Assembly: GCA_001599755.1 (NCBI GenBank)
Contig: BCHX01000007.1
Span: 2,852,001-2,916,000 of the forward strand
Length of the DNA: 64,000 bases
From: Gliomastix tumulicola
Lineage: Eukaryota > Ascomycota > Sordariomycetes > Hypocreales > Bionectriaceae
Direction: 5' to 3'
Positions 1 through 11,486 of the stretch are shown one piece after another. The position numbers and the translations under genes were made by a program. The notes beneath the pieces are model-generated. The model was not told where the DNA came from, did not search any database, and saw only the letters and a list, made by a program, of their open reading frames with translations. Each line of letters starts with the position of its first letter. Position 1 is the first letter of the stretch.

Positions 1-337
1 CGACGGCGACCGTCATGAGCGCGTTGACGACCATGGTCTTGATGAAGCGCGCGGGGGCCTTGGAATGGCAGCTCGGCGCGATGACGAGCTGCACCCACGT
101 GAAGATGCCGACGATGGAGCGCCGGCTGGCCATGGGCACGCGCCACGCCAGCAGCCAGATCTGGATGAACTCGCTGTCGCTGCACACCATGCTCGTCGGC
201 ACGCGGCTGAGCACGGCGCGGCAGTAGATGACGGCCGTCATGCGGACCATGCGGTACACGGGGTCCGAGAGCTCCGACGGCGGCGGCGGGGAGCGGTCGA
301 TGCTCTCTGTCTTGGAGGGGCTGATGGTGTGCGGTTG

Positions 338-386
<49 letters not shown>

Positions 387-2737
387 GGCTTGTTGGTGCC
401 AGTAGCTGTACCGCTCTCGGGGCTCGAGTTGTCGCGCGGCGGCGAGGAAGTCGAGGCCGTCGAGGACGAGGAAGAGACAGCCGCCGGACGCATGAGCACG
501 TTGTCCGGCAGCTCGCCGATGCGCGTGTACACCCACTGCGCGACGCCCATGACCTGCGCCGTCTGCTCGGGCGTCGCGCCGTCGTCCGGCAGCGCCACGA
601 CGGCCTGGAACAGCGTGCGCACGTCGTCGAGGATCATGGCCGTGCCCGGGTGCAGGTACAGCGAGCCCGCGCAGCTGGCGAACGTCGGCCAGCTAAAGGT
701 CAGCGGGCTGTTGAGCGACGCCTGGAAGGGCACCATGACGGGGTCGTGGAACTCGAAGCCCGGCGTGCCGTACATCTCGGGCGCCGTCTCGTGGCAGAGC
801 GCCATGGAGGCGTCATGACTGTATAGCAATGTCAAGTCAGTCAGTCAGTCAGTCAGTCAGTCTGATCATCTGGTCATATAGGGAGGAGGAGGAGGAGGAG
901 GAGATAGATATACGCACATGAGAATCAGCTTGGCCAGGAATCCGTGCATCCCCAGATCCTGCAGCCCGCCCCTCATCCGGATCATCGTCCTCAGCCCGTT
1001 CAGATGCGCATACAGCTCGTGCGTCGCGCCCCAGTACCACTCGTCCAGCACCATCTCCGTCACCGCCAGGATCGCCGCGTCCGTCGTCTGGTCCTTGTGC
1101 GACCGCAGGTTCTGGTTCAGCTGCTGGTACACCAGACCTCGCAGCGCGACCACCACCGTCTTGGGCAGGTGGCCCGTCTCGTTGAGGAAGCACGCCGACG
1201 TGAAGAGCACCGTCTGGATGAGCATGGGGTCCTGCAGGATGAAGGGGATCCAGTGCTTCATGAACGGGTTGTCCGGGGCCGGGCTGCCGCCCACGGACGC
1301 CTTGAAGCGCGAGAGGAGCTTGAGGTGCGTGCGGACGAGCTCCTTGTTGAGGCGGGTGAGGGGCATCGGCAGATGGCGCATCTCGTCGTCGAGACGGCCG
1401 AGCGAGACCGACGGCTGGGGTGTGCCCTCGGCGGCCCAGACCAGCCGCGCCGCGTCCAGCATCCACTCGTCCTCGACGGACAGCAGACCGCCAGGCGAGG
1501 AGCCACCATTACCATCTCGTCTGCGCTCCATCAGCTCGCCCAGCGCCCCCATAAGCGACTGCTTCCGGGACGCGCCGCGGCGGCCCCGCACCGCAAGCCG
1601 GAAGGGCAGCCAGTTGCGAAAGTGCCCGATGAACTGGTCCGCCTCGGTGTAGTACCGCGGCTGATCCGCATCTGCATAGTTGGCGCTCGATGACGGTAGG
1701 ATGGGCACGAGCTCCTCCTCCTCCTGATGCCCAGCCCGCGCCGCCGCCGCCGCCGCCGCCTTATCATCATGCCGCGAGCGCACCGTCAGCGCACTCCCGC
1801 TCGACGTATCCGCCTCGACCTGCAGGATGGCATCGTGCACGCCGGCGTGGTTCAGATGCGAGTACGGTCCCTCGCGTGATATGACGTGTGTGGTGGTGGG
1901 GTCGAGGGTCTTGGTCTGGCCCTTGCGGCGGCTGGAAGCGAGGGATTCCGATTAGCTGTCATTTCTCTCCGGGAGGGAAAGGGTGTGTATATGGAGGAAG
2001 GGCGTGTGGTGTGGTACCTTTTCGTGCGAGTCGTGTAGTCGCATATCGGCTGCGGGAACCGACGGGCACAGTTTGTGCAGGGCTGGCCCTGGGAGCACTG
2101 GAGAGAACACGCAAGTTAGCACGAGCTGTCGGCGTATGTATATCAGACGATGTGATATGATGTGATAGGACGTGATATCAGAACCCGGGCGTGCAGATGG
2201 GCTGCAGCGGTAACCCGTAGCTGGCATCTGCACGCCACTGTATCGAGAGCGCCTCTTGCAGCACCAGCGCAGCAACACCCTCCCAGGCCCACCCTCCCTC
2301 TTGCAACCACACACACACAGTGTACAAGAAACACCCCAAATCAACAACACGCCCCCCTCGACCTGACCTGACATGACAATCCTCTCACGGCAGTCCCCCA
2401 CGGCCAATGGCCGTCTACATCACCACTCGATTCGGACGTCCAGCCAGGGCTCTCGCTGGAGGAGGGGTCCGTGTGGTGGGACTCCGGCCCTCGGCTGGGA
2501 TAGGGGCATCGGACATTGGGAAGTGGAGGGGGGAGGACAGACAGGACGTTGAGGAAGTAGAAAAAAGAAGAAGAAGATGTAAGTCACCTTTTGCTTGCGC
2601 CGTCGACACTCGGTACATGACGAAGCCTGCCGGTCCGGCCTCCGCTGCTGCGTCGTCTCCCTCTGCTGCCCAGACGCGACAGACCCAGACGCCGAGGAGG
2701 AGGACCCCTGCAGGTCTGGCTGCGACCTGTCGGACAT
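1..2737 (-). CDS. Zn2Cys6 fungal-specific transcription factor (3' end cut by window edge)
   Basis: Nuclear DNA-binding regulator. Exons read 2737-2588, 2097-2018, 1931-918 and 818 to beyond base 1. The zinc cluster is split by intron 1: C41, C44 lie in exon 1 (CTECRRRKQK) and C51, C57, C60, C69 in exon 2, spacing CX2CX6CX5CX2CX8C. The long exon 3 and exon 4 match the helical regulatory region typical of the Fungal_trans_2 (PF11951) group, with segments such as NPFMKHWIPFILQDPMLIQ and ILAVTEMVLDEWYWG. Exon 4 carries a run of 17 glutamines at about residues 560-576, followed by a disordered Ser/Pro stretch and then more helical sequence to the window end. Intron 1 is unusually long for this window (490 bp), and the last intron holds two microsatellites. 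The start ATG gives the usual disordered N-terminus before the cluster. Target genes cannot be read from the sequence. Confidence 0.85.
335..385 (-). repeat. CAG/CAA repeat coding for 17 glutamines
   Basis: On the minus strand this reads 13 CAG codons followed by 4 CAA codons, in frame within exon 4 of the Zn2Cys6 factor. The near-pure CAG run is likely to vary in length between strains. Confidence 0.9.
837..903. repeat. TCAG and GGA microsatellites inside an intron
   Basis: A run of about six TCAG units (837-861) is followed by a GGA run (881-903). Both lie in the last intron (917-819, minus strand) of the Zn2Cys6 factor. On the transcribed strand the GGA run becomes a CCT-rich pyrimidine tract. 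Confidence 0.85.
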
Positions 2738-4479
2738 AGTCCCGTGACTTCTCCTTCACACTCTCTCTGTGCCTCTTCTTCGCTGGATGCGACTGTCCTC
2801 TCTCGTTACGGATGTCCTGCGCTCGGATCTCGTCAACGCTAGATCATTAACCGTACACCCCCTTTCCTTCTTTCCTTCTTTCCTCTTTCCTCTTCCCCCC
2901 CGTTTTCTTCTATTCAGGGTCTTCCCGGCTGATCCACGTCAAGGGGGAAATCTCTTGACAGGTTGCGCCCCGATCGGGTGGGCGTGAGGGGAGGAGGGTC
3001 TGCTGGCGGTCTGTGTCGTGGGTTGACTGTATGTATGTGGACAGAAAACGTAATATAAGTATTAACGTGTGCCGCCGTTCAGAATCCTCTTTCTTTTCAA
3101 CTTTGTCTCCTCAACTTGCATTCTAAGGATGAACAAAGAAGCGGAATGGGGGGAAGGGGGGGAGCGATTTGTGCAGCGCGGAGACTAGACGGGACAGACT
3201 GGCAGCAGGCCGCACACTGCTAGATAACAAAAGAGGCGCCAGTCTTCCAGGCTAGGAAAAACCCACAGCGAAACGCAGCTGCTGTCAAACCCCCCGTTTA
3301 GCGGCCAGCCGTTTTTGACAGTTTGACAGGCTGGTCTCAAGACAGCTGGTCTCAAGGAGGGGGGGGGGGGGAAGACGAACTTCCCAAGCAAAACAAAGAC
3401 AGGTAGGAAAGAGACGAGAGTGATAGCGTTGGGGGGGTGGGAATGAGGGAAAAGGGAAAGTATTTCTTCGTCATGTCCCCCCGTCGTCCCCTGGGCTGGG
3501 TTCATCAACTCACGGCAATCTCCACGATCCAGCGTCTGTTCTCCCCCAGTACCAGAAATAGGAACAAGCCCACCACCACGTTTTGCAGGAGCAAAAAACA
3601 GAGATCAATCTCGCAACGACAGGCTGAAAGAGGAAAAGAAAGAACCCGCCGCAGTGTCACGACGGGCGGCACCGACAGTCAGGGAGGCACGTTTTTTCGC
3701 CTCCCAAACCATACAAATGAAGTAAGAAGAAAAAAAATCCTTATCTAAGAAAAGAAACATCTAGCAAATTGAGGCCACACTGTATCGAAAACAGAATCCC
3801 TCCTCCCCCCTCCTCACCTCGGGGTCTCCCCTCCTCCCGAGGAAAGAATCCCTGTTTCCTCTCCCAACTCTGAGGACTGTGCGAAGGCGAAACGCACTGT
3901 CCAACTGCCGAGGGGGCCAAGAAAGAGACACCGAAAAAGCACCAAAAAAAACAGGGAGCAGACGAAACTTGCTAGCGTCGTCAGCACCTTATTATTAATA
4001 CTAGCACCAACTTGCAAGTTCCCTACATGAATGGGCGGGAGATGCCGAGGAGAGCGGAGTGTGTCGTTGCTCCAGACATCCGCTTACATACAAACGCTGC
4101 TTTTCACAGTATCCGTCTGTTATCAAGACACTTCACAAGCCGTCGGAAAAGGAATTCCAAATCTCTCATCATCATTAGGTGTTCCTCCATTTGTCTTTAT
4201 GTACATGATTGGCTGGAAAACACTTGCCCGCCCTGGACAATGCATCATGACCACCTACTTGGACAGACTGATCGGTATCGTGACCCCGTGGTATCGAACA
4301 CAAAATAGCAGTACATATACCTCGATGAAACAGAAATGCAAGGGGTTCCCGGCTAGTCCCCCGGCCTGAACGCCCGTCATGAATGAAGTTTTTTCCTTTC
4401 CTTTGGTCTGAAATCCCGCTCGTGATCCCCCCCACGTGCAAACAACTTGTGATAACCCTTTCTCACCGGGGTTTAGAAT
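2738..4479. other. Intergenic: promoter of Zn2Cys6 factor and 3' flank of patatin gene
   Basis: No convincing coding frame. The part next to the factor start is pyrimidine-rich on the plus strand (2862-2900). There is a G run at 3359-3371 and several A- or C-rich runs at 3730-3830. The frames present are short and without family features. Confidence 0.6.
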
Positions 4480-6501
4480 TTATCTCCAGTACTCCGGCTT
4501 CCGCGCCATGTTCACCGGAGGAGGCGCCTCGTCGTCGAGGGGGTACGGGGGTGCTGCTCCCTGCGGCGGCGGTCGCCAGTGAGTGCCCTGGTGGTCCGGG
4601 AGAGGCGTCTTGGGCGGCAGCGGCGGGGGCTCGATGCGCTCCATCGGGAACGCGGACGGCGGCGCGTGCGGCTGCTTGGGGTGCTCGTCGGGGCCCATGA
4701 TGGCGATCTTGTCGGCGCCCGAAGCGTTCCGGTACTGGTCCGGCGTCGGAGACGTCACAACCAGCTTGTCCGAGTCCTCGGGCCGCAGCGTCGGGGACGC
4801 AGGCTTGGCCGCAGGGTGAGGTGACGAGGTGCCTGTGTTTGGTCTGGGCTGGTGGTCGTGCGACGAGCGCGGCGACGTTGATCCCACAAAGAGGCTGTCA
4901 CGCCCGGACTCGAACGAGTCGCGATGGTCCCCCTGCGGACTGCGCGGCGGCGGCGGCGGCTGGTGATACATCTGGGGCACCGCTGCGGGCAGCTCGGCCG
5001 CAAACGTCACAGGGATGTGCGAGTTGGAAGGCGGCGACCGCACCATACTCGGGATCTCACCGCTCTGCGCGCGCTCCCAGCGGATCTTGGCCTTGAGGAT
5101 CTTGGCCAGCTTGCTGCTGACGCCCTGCACGATGCGCTGCTCGTCCGGCCTGCCCATGTACCTGCGCGTGCCCGTGCTGATCTCGCCGAGGCGGTGCCAT
5201 TCGTTCATGCCGAACTCGCCGACGCCAACCTCGACGTTGAGGCGGTAGTAGTTCTCAACGTTGACGCCGCGCCGCGGCAGGTGCTCGCGCATCATGTACT
5301 CGTGGATGGCCTCGCAGCCCTCGATCTTGGCGATGAGCCGCCGGCGCGCCTCGGCGAACTCGCCCAGGAAGTCCTCGTACCACATGTGCTGGTTCGCGTC
5401 GCTGCCCTTGGGCCGCTTGCCCGTGCCGACGCTCACGAAGACGCCGATGTCGCGCCCGGGCCACTCGCTGATGACGGCCTCGTCGAGCGCCTCGGGCGCC
5501 GGGTTGAAGTTGCCCACGCCGTCGTCGTGGAAGACGGACTGGCCGATCTGGATCGGCTTGAAGGCGAGGCCGATGGCGCACGTCGCGCGGCCGGCCTGCC
5601 AGATCTTGCAGTCGAATTCGGGGGGCGGTTCTTTGCGGGAGTCGTACGATCGTAGGAGGGCGGGCGGGTTGCCCCTCTGCGATCCCTTGTATATTGCCGT
5701 CACGGCTCTGCGGGAGGTAGAAGTCAGCATTCCGTCATAGAAATTCACACTTGAAGTACTGTCCGTATACTCACGTCTTGGTTCTGTTTTCTCTCGAGTC
5801 GTATAGCCTGGCATTCGGGTCGCCCATCCTGGAATTACTAAACATAGGACGAGCCATCTGCGCCGTCGGACTCCGCCCGCTGAAGCTGACGGTGCTCGCA
5901 TTGCTCATATGCCTCCTCACGTTCGCGGCGCTCGAGTTCTGCACGGCGCTCAGCGGGCTGTAGATGGCATCGCCGCCATCGTGTCCTTCCCTGTCGTTGA
6001 CGGTGTGCTCGCGCACGCACGCCTTGATGGCCTCCTCGAGCTTGCTGGCCTTGAACAGTGTCGACCGGTAGGGGATGCCTGCGATGGTCTTGTCCGTCTC
6101 GAAGACGACGCGGGTCATGCGCACGTACAGCTCCTTGCAGGTCTCGAGGTCGAGGCGCAGGCGGCCGAGCATGATGGCGATGAGGCCGCCGGTGCCCGTG
6201 CCGATGATGAGGTCGAAGTGGTCGCAGGGTTTGGGGATCTCGTGGCGGCGCGGGGCGCGGCCCTCGGTCTCGACGAAGGTGCGGTGCATGAGCTCCTGGA
6301 TGATGATGAGCATCGAGTAGCCGCGGACGCCGCCGCCGTCTGTGCGTCATCCCCCCCGGTCAGCAGGCTGAATCATGAAGAAGAAGAAGAAGAAGAAGAA
6401 GAAGAAGAAGAAGGCAGTGTCCGTATCTTACCGAGCGACAGTATGCGCAGGGGCGGGCCCTTGGTCGTGTCCCTCCTCCTGACGCCGAACGAGTCCTCCA
6501 T
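4480..6501 (-). CDS. Patatin-like phospholipase family protein lacking the catalytic serine
   Basis: Exons 6501-6432, 6339-5775 and 5707-4480 join to a 620-residue protein. The patatin oxyanion motif DGGGVRG (residues 24-30) is rebuilt exactly by the first splice. It is followed by FDLIIGTGTGGLIAIMLGRL, where the nucleophile motif GxSxG reads G70-T-G72-T-G74. The serine of the Ser/Asp dyad is therefore glycine. The partner motif is present as DDGVG (Asp274). Patatin proteins hydrolyse acyl esters of phospholipids; without the serine this copy may be a pseudoenzyme or binding protein, which is inference. The first 400 or so residues look folded; the last 200 are rich in Pro and Ser, ending with several PPP runs. 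Intron 1 contains a (CTT)12 tract. There is no signal peptide or membrane helix, so it is probably cytosolic. No NACHT or NB-ARC domain is attached, unlike many fungal NLRs that carry patatin domains. Confidence 0.85.
6377..6412. repeat. GAA microsatellite (12 units) in intron 1 of patatin gene
   Basis: Reads as (GAA)12 on the plus strand, and so as a CTT pyrimidine tract within the intron (6431-6340) of the minus-strand patatin gene. Confidence 0.9.
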
Positions 6502-8230
6502 GGTTTGGGCTGTCGTTCTGGCGATTGCTGATGGTAGCTGCTGTTGGACTTTTGGTGGGGTGGGCCAGGCGCTGGAGGGGCCGCTGCCAGCTTTGTTGCC
6601 TTGCCGGCGCTTGTTGGAGAGAAATCGCAGAGATGGACCAAGGCAGAATGTGCGCGATGGATGCGTTGTCGTATGCAAGGCAGAAGAGAGTGAAGATGAG
6701 AAAGATTGGGTTTTCCAAGGGGGAAGAGGAAAGGCAGAGGCGGAGTCGCGAGGCAACGTTTGACCTTCCTCCAACAGGAGCCTTTTCCAATGGATGGGTT
6801 ACGAATCCTTGTCATCACCTCAGACTTGCTGCTGCGCCTGAGCCAAAGACGAGGCCAAGCACTGAGATTGGCTTGATTGGTTGCCGGCGCCTCACCTTAC
6901 CCACTATATCTGGACCTGAATTGTGGCGGTACAGCAGCGGGTGACCGCTGGAAGAGCAACCTGGAGCAACCTGTCGGAGCCAGACGAACCCGTTCCTCTC
7001 TAGCAGGGGCTAACTGCCCAGCGGGCGACTCACAGTGAAGAGCCCGTTCCGTCGACAGCACGCTGATGTCATTAGCAGCAGATCTACGATGTTGACGTGC
7101 ATCCCGTCCGCTGAGGCACAGTGAGCTATGTATCCCTCTCTCGGGGCGGGCAGCAATCAAGCAGTCACCGCCAGAGTCAAGACCGCTCCCACAAAACGAG
7201 GCAATCAGAAACAAGACCACCACCCCCCGACCGCCGACGCCTAGAAACGCCCAGCCCGGCCACCCCCTCCCCTCTTTCTCCCCTCCCTCTCCTGCACGTC
7301 ACGACGAACGAACGGGTCGCACAGCGTTCGCGTGCTCTTGTGACCTGCTCCTTGTGTACTCTCCGGCGTCTAGGTTTTTATGTGAGGGATGAGCAACCAG
7401 ACCCCAGTCAAGGTTTCAGTTTTGTCAAGTCCCCCCCCATTCTTTACCCAAGTTGACGCCCTCTCGTTGACTGACTGCATGTGCGATAACGTCTCAGGTT
7501 TGTCATCCGCAACGATAGATGGCCACCTCCGTGGTCGCTTCGGGCAGCTGGGGAGTTCACCGACAGGTTCGGGCGAGCCTATCATCAATAGAGAGCGCGG
7601 GAAGAGGGGAGGATCCGTATCAGGGGAAGGGATGGAGTCAAAAAAAGTCTGGTCCAGGAACCGAGATAGGTCCCCTTGTCGATCGCAACGCCAACTGAGG
7701 TAGGTCGTGTCATAGGGTAGGCAAGCGGGCAGGCATCAGGCTTTTTGAGCGCTGGATTGGAATGCGGGAGGGAGGTGAGTTTCTGTGAAGGAGTGGAGTA
7801 GCGCTCGACGCCACAACTCGCACCAGCCTCGAGGACATTTATGGCCAATCAGGACTTGGGACGATACGAAGCAGCTGTGGCGGTGCAGAAATGCACCCCT
7901 GCCTGACGTGGCAATATTGAGGGTTTGAGACGGCTTCATCCTCGCCCAATCGTCCCGCAGCTCTCTGGTCTATTAATAATTAACTTCTCAAGGAGCTGAC
8001 GGAGCCGTCCGCAGAGGCGAGTCTCTTGGTGCACTGCACAGGTTTTCACAATTTGACAGAATCTGCTGGATGGCAATATGGGCGGGGCTCGTCGAACACG
8101 AATTGGTCCCCAATGTCCGAGGCTGTGTATCGATAATACAAGGTGAGAAAAAAAAAAAGTGAGGTGTGCTGTCAAAGTCCCGGACGAGACCAAGGTCCCT
8201 GGGGGTGCCGCCTCTTCCTTCGGACTGCTC

Positions 8231-8310
8231 GCATGCATGTCGTCTGTGTACTGCACGTATGCATGCATCTTCCAACTCGGAGCCTGACATGCCTCCTCCG
8301 GCGTGCATGC
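8231..8310. repeat. Cluster of GCATGC palindromes
   Basis: Three GCATGC palindromes (8231, 8261, 8305), two of them within TGCATGCA-like contexts, lie in 80 bp. Further single copies occur in the same gene-free region, near 8688, 9131 and 9533. Confidence 0.5.
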
Positions 8311-10564
8311 ACGCTGCAGCCTGTGTGATAGGCCGTCCGTATCCTGCTCGGCTAGCGCCCTGGGCAGTAGAAGAACGCCTGCCCCGTGAACCGGAGCGAG
8401 CGCTTGACACGAAGCGGAGCCCGAGGCGGCAAGGCTGGTAAATTATGTGCGCACAGAGAGAGCACACGAGGGGAGGGTACTTTACGCTGCGTTGTGCCCG
8501 TGCCAGCAACACGACAGCTGAGAAGGGAAGGCGATTGGGTTCAGGTCAGTTCGGTAGCGTAATCTCACGCCCTGGATGACGAGCGGTGAGGTCGGCCTAG
8601 GGGGACGCCACCATTTCTGCCCCGAAATGGGTTTGATCCAATGTGATGGGTAATCAGCCAGGGTGCGAGGAGATTGAGGAGGCGGGCATGCGGGCGACGT
8701 GAGAGGCAACAAGCAGACTCTTTCCCCTCTCTCTATGTCTCTCTCTCTCTCCCCCCTCTCCTGTCCATCCCACGTTGTAGCTCGCAGGAACCTGATCTCG
8801 GCGAGTCTGGAAGCAACGTCCGTCCGTCCGCCCGCCCGCCCAGAGAGGTGCATACGTGATGATACCTTAGATGATGCACTCTCGAGTGACCTTCAGTTCG
8901 TGGATGCCCAGCCCCGGCCCTCCACGTCAATCACGGCCTCGACCCCACCGCGGCACTCCCTTGCGTTCCATGCCAGGAGTGCCTGTCTGGCCCGTCTGGG
9001 TCACATTGCTGATGATGTGGCACCAGTCGTCTATGGCGAGAGGAGGCGGTCAACAGGTTTGCACATAGCGTGCGGGGGTGATGGGCTGCATTCTGCCTGC
9101 TGCAAGTGCACATACGGAGCAGACAAGGACGCATGCACGTTGTAGGTTGTGTGGGCTTTTGATAACTGCTACCTACGGAGTAATAGCAAAGTAGGAAAAG
9201 GGCGAGACGGCGCCTGCTCTGCCTATCGCAACGCTGCCTTGCTGCGTGTGTGTGTGTGTGTGCGCGCGGGTGAAATGGTGTGCTCGTCAACGCACCTTGC
9301 ATTCCAATATTTTTCTTTACCCAGCCCGATGCCGCATCATTCTTGGGGGGAGGGGAGGGGAGGGGAAGAGGGAAGAGGGAGGGTTGCAGTGGTGCTCAGC
9401 CCGATGCCGGTGGTGATAGGTCCGTGAACTGATGGGACGCATTCAGCTCGTTCTGGCCCCGGAACCTGTCATATTTTCTTGTCTTTCGAGGATACACCCC
9501 TCGCCAGGCAGGGCAGAATCCGAGGCCGGGATGCAGCATGCGTGCAGATTGGCAGCGTGCGTGACACAATTTGCGTGGTTGCAGTGCGTTCCGCAGGCGG
9601 CGGGATCCATTCTTTGCGTGGTCCTAGTAGTTTCGTTTTCCTTCTTTGCTTTTTTTTTTTTGGTCGCTCAGCAAGCCAAAAGGGACCTACCGACACATCC
9701 TGCATGGCTGATTCAAGGAGGAGTGGAGGGTGGTCTCGACGCATGTGAAGAAGCAACAAGCGTCGTACATACGTGTCTCTGCCCCCCTCCCCTCCACGAT
9801 GCTACTCTACGGTTTTTACGGCGCAACGCCCTCTCACGAGCCCAGTTTTCGAGCTCGGCCGTGAAACATTCGAACGGGGGTGGTGTGTGCAGGTGTGGAA
9901 AAAAGATGCGGTGGACGGGAGCTGAGGGAAGCTCATCCCGTGAGATATCCGTGCTGCCTGAGCCTACCTACGGTTCGTTCGCCGTGAATTTTGTGTTATG
10001 TGCCCGTTGACGTAGGACAGGACAAGGTGGGAAATTATAGGAGGCCCCCCCCGTTCAGCCTTAGCCTGGTGTGATGGAGGGCGAGGATGTGAGGGGAGGG
10101 GAGGGGGGCTGGAATCGGCACGCTGGTGCCATGATGAGGATGGTCTCAGGTAGAATGCGTAGCTGGCTGGCTGCGATTGGGCCGATCAATTGGGATTGAC
10201 GCCCTCGTCACTCGGGCGTGACGATATGCAGGCAGGGCCAGACGGAGTTGCTTGACAGGGTCAGCAGGTTTTGGGATTAGCGAGCGAACTCGCTTCTGCT
10301 GGCTCGTGAGGTCTCTGGTTGGGCTTCCTTGGCCGATGGCCTGATTGATTCGGCGGCTGTGATTGGCCCGGTGCGAAAGCGGGCTCTGGGGGACCCTCAC
10401 CACCTTGGCCCTGGCGTGCAGCAGCCTGCAGCAGCCGATTCCCTTGTAAGCAAGCAGCATGCAGCCAGCAGATGCAGCGGCACCGCAGTAGCAAAGCATA
10501 GGTACCTGAAGCGCAGGCGGGCACGGCGCTGAGTGGCCAGCGGCAGGGCGGTGTCCTGGACCTC

Positions 10565-10602
10565 GGATTGGACTCGCAGCGACTGGATTGGACGGGATTG
10601 GA
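10565..10602. promoter_or_regulatory. Three inverted CCAAT motifs (GGATTGGA)
   Basis: GGATTGGA occurs at 10565-10572, 10585-10592 and 10595-10602, i.e. TCCAATCC on the other strand, the core bound by the fungal Hap/CBC complex. Further ATTGG or CCAAT copies lie nearby at about 10167, 10189, 10362 and 10712. The cluster is 0.9 kb upstream of the caspase-like gene start. Function is inferred. Confidence 0.4.
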
Positions 10603-10750
10603 TTCAGAGAAGCGCCTCGCAGGTCCACGCCTGAATTGAAGACATGATCCGGGCCAGGCGGGGCTCGTCTGCTGGGAACTGCCAACGCACAGCAAGCCCG
10701 CCGGGGACGCAGCCAATCACAGCCCCGGGCCTCCCCACATCCAGCGGCCT

Positions 10751-10780
10751 GAGAGGGCTCCAGAGGGCTCCAGAGGGCTT
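10751..10780. repeat. Three tandem copies of a 10-bp unit
   Basis: The unit CAGAGGGCTC is repeated three times with one mismatch at each end (gagagggctc, cagagggctc, cagagggctt). It lies at the distal end of the ATG-poor leader of the caspase-like gene. Confidence 0.75.
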
Positions 10781-11278
10781 TCAGAGGCGCGAGAGGGTCG
10801 CTGGCAGGGACCCACAGTCGAGCCGGCGCTGATAGCGAAGCGACAGCCTCGCCCGCTTTGCCCTTCGAGGTGCGACTTTCTGGACTTTCTGGTGCTAGCC
10901 TGCTGCTGCCGCCCGCTAGAGCCTACAGGTTCTTCCAGGCCCTGTGACTGCTGCTGTTGCTGCTGCTGCTGCTTCCTGCTTGCTGTGATTCCATCCCCAG
11001 GGCAGCCTTCACCTTCACCTCCTCTTCCACTGCCACCACCACCACCACCTCCTCCTCCTCCAATTATTTCCCGGCCTCTCTCCCTCCCGGCCGCCTTCAC
11101 TTCCTGCTCCTCCTTCCTTGTCCCTTGCCGCCCAACTTGTCTCTTCCCCCCCCGGCAGGCCATTTCCCAGCCTTACTCTGCCCCCAGCCACAAGAACCGT
11201 TAACGCCCTTTTCTTCCTTTTTCTGTCCGTCCCCCCAATCGCCCTCAATTCTGTCTACTGTCCTCCCCTTACCGCCCA

Positions 11279-11386
11279 ATGGTCCCTCCCCTTAGACCAT
11301 CCTCCTCCTGCCTCTGCTCCCCTCCGCCAGTCCTCGACCTCGATTCCCTCGACTGCCCTTCCGTCACGTCTTCCAATCCTCTCTGA
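11279..11386 (+). promoter_or_regulatory. Upstream open reading frame in the caspase-like gene leader
   Basis: This is the only ATG in the 840 nt before the main start (previous ATG near 10644). It opens a 35-codon frame ending with TGA at 11384-11386, 100 nt before the main ATG. The surrounding sequence is C/T-rich, typical of long fungal 5' leaders. A translated uORF here would lower or condition expression of the caspase-like protein; transcription start is not known. Confidence 0.45.
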
Positions 11387-11486
11387 GCACCTGTATTCTT
11401 GTCGGTGTATTTGCATTGGCACTCTCCATCCCCGTTGTGACCTGATATCGGCTCCTGTTTTTTTTGTGCCCTTCGATAACTCGTCC

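Larger units (their letters stand above)
6502..11486. other. Long gene-free stretch between patatin and caspase-like genes
   Basis: Almost 5 kb without a coding frame I can support. The open frames here are short, rich in Cys, His, Trp and Arg, overlap one another on both strands and show no family motifs. Local structure includes GCATGC motifs (8231-8310), a TG run (9245-9262), G-rich AGGGG repeats (9351-9380), GGATTGGA motifs (10565-10602), a 10-bp tandem repeat (10751-10780) and a pyrimidine-rich leader before the caspase-like gene. It may hold regulatory DNA or non-coding transcripts; nothing in the sequence proves this. Confidence 0.55.

Noticed and set aside
10146..10716. Overlapping minus-strand frames of 151-179 codons
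   Set aside because: Overlap in different frames, Arg/Ser/Pro-rich, no motifs; the region is dominated by ATTGG repeats and leader sequence.
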